12,041 bases of DNA from an uncultured bacterium (GTDB lineage: Bacteria; Patescibacteriota; Minisyncoccia; Phycocordibacterales; UBA9973): the NCBI GenBank assembly GCA_903895055.1, contig CAITSL010000019.1, positions 1 through 12,041 on the forward strand, written 5' to 3'. The position numbers were made by a program, and so were the translations under genes. Shown here in pieces: positions 11,700 through 12,041 of this stretch (positions are counted from its first letter, which is position 1; each line of letters opens with the position of its first letter). The notes beneath the pieces are model-generated. The model saw nothing but the letters and a program-made list of their open reading frames with translations, did no database searches and was not told where the DNA came from.

Positions 11700-11972
11700 T
11701 TATGCCACAGAGTCCTTCAAAGCTTTGGCAGCTCTGAATTTTGGAACTTTCTTGGCAGCTACTTTTACTTGCTCTCCAGTTTTTGGATTGCGAGCCATGC
11801 GAGCAGCGCGAGCTTTGACGGAAAAGATTCCGAAGCCGGCGATTGAAACTTCACCACCCTTTTTCAAGGTTCCGATGATAGCGTCAAACATTCCGTCTAC
11901 GAGTTCCTCAGCTTGCACCTTGGTGCCACCGAGCTTTCCGTGTACCCATTCAGCTAATGCTTGTTTATTCAT
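11700..11972 (-). CDS. hup: HU-family DNA-binding protein
   Basis: 90 aa, exactly the usual HU length. HU is a dimeric nucleoid protein that bends and constrains DNA. The N-terminal helices (MNKQALAEWVHGKLGGTKVQAEELVDGMFDAI) are followed by GGEVSIAGFGIFSVKARAARMARNPKTGEQVKV, containing the GFG turn and the DNA-inserting beta-arm with the RNPKTG signature, and then PKFRAAKALKDSV. Everything needed is present. HU and IHF subunits are close relatives; a lone 90-aa copy favours HU. The ATG at 11972 is six bases after a TATAAA box. It converges on lexA and shares its terminator. Confidence 0.95.
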   Translation of the reverse strand: MNKQALAEWVHGKLGGTKVQAEELVDGMFDAIIGTLKKGGEVSIAGFGIFSVKARAARMARNPKTGEQVKVAAKKVPKFRAAKALKDSVA

Positions 11973-11978
11973 AGTTTT

Positions 11979-11984
11979 TTTATA
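11979..11984 (-). promoter_or_regulatory. -10 box of hup, predicted leaderless
   Basis: On the minus strand TATAAA (11984-11979) is followed by AAAACT and the ATG at 11972, again a six-base gap. A second TATTATAAA lies just upstream. No -35 match is visible. Confidence 0.5.
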
Positions 11985-12005
11985 GTCTTTTTATAATATT
12001 TCGAC

Positions 12006-12023
12006 CTGCCCCGCCGTGGGCGG
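12006..12023. repeat. CCTGCC / CCGCC-GTG-GGCGG repeat upstream of hup
   Basis: Five-base arms CCGCC (12011-12015) and GGCGG (12019-12023) around GTG. It resembles the hairpin downstream of hup, so the gene is bracketed by related GC-rich repeats in an AT-rich background. The window ends 18 bases later with nothing assignable. Confidence 0.5.
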
Positions 12024-12041
12024 TGGCCATTTAGCTAACAA

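Overview
The window looks like a piece of a reduced, AT-rich bacterial chromosome, most likely a Candidatus Patescibacteria/CPR member of the Parcubacteria type. The reasons are indirect: short intergenic gaps, several small orphan genes, A/T-rich starts without Shine-Dalgarno sequences, short palindromic repeats between and inside genes, and a typical mix of housekeeping genes with one-TM hypothetical proteins. No rRNA or taxonomic marker is present to prove the lineage, so this is inference.

Layout. 1-546: 3' part of a DedA-family membrane protein cut by the window edge. 570-1424: murI (glutamate racemase), carrying two in-frame copies of one repeat. 1481-1843 (minus): a very small signal-peptide protein that is almost entirely a type IX secretion (T9SS) C-terminal sorting-like domain. 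1996-2848 (minus): xth exonuclease III directly abutting tRNA-Leu(CAG). 2888-3829 (minus): a tyrosine recombinase of the XerC/XerD type. 3939-4202: rpsO. 4365-4877: a LabA-like NYN-domain protein. 5085-5339: a small two-TM protein. 5590-7707: pnp. 7796-8731: a one-TM hypothetical protein. 8811-10746: a DksA/TraR-type zinc finger gene and comM (YifB) in tandem. 10833-11612: a small basic protein followed by lexA, behind a promoter whose spacer is a perfect LexA-type operator. 11700-11972 (minus): an HU-family DNA-binding protein.

How the genes fit together. The main themes are RNA turnover and translation (rpsO, pnp, tRNA-Leu, possibly the NYN protein), DNA repair, recombination and competence (xth, xer, comM, lexA, HU), and cell-wall supply (murI). 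The lexA block looks autoregulated and SOS-inducible.

The strongest general signal is promoter architecture. In six genes (murI, xth, xer, rpsO, the dksA-like gene, hup) a -10 hexamer, usually extended by TGn, ends exactly six bases before the ATG, which predicts that transcription starts at the A of the start codon (leaderless mRNA). No gene in the window has a convincing Shine-Dalgarno sequence. Other unusual points are repeats inserted in frame in murI and xer, an orphan T9SS-like sorting domain, and a large hairpin after pnp that contains the promoter of the next gene.
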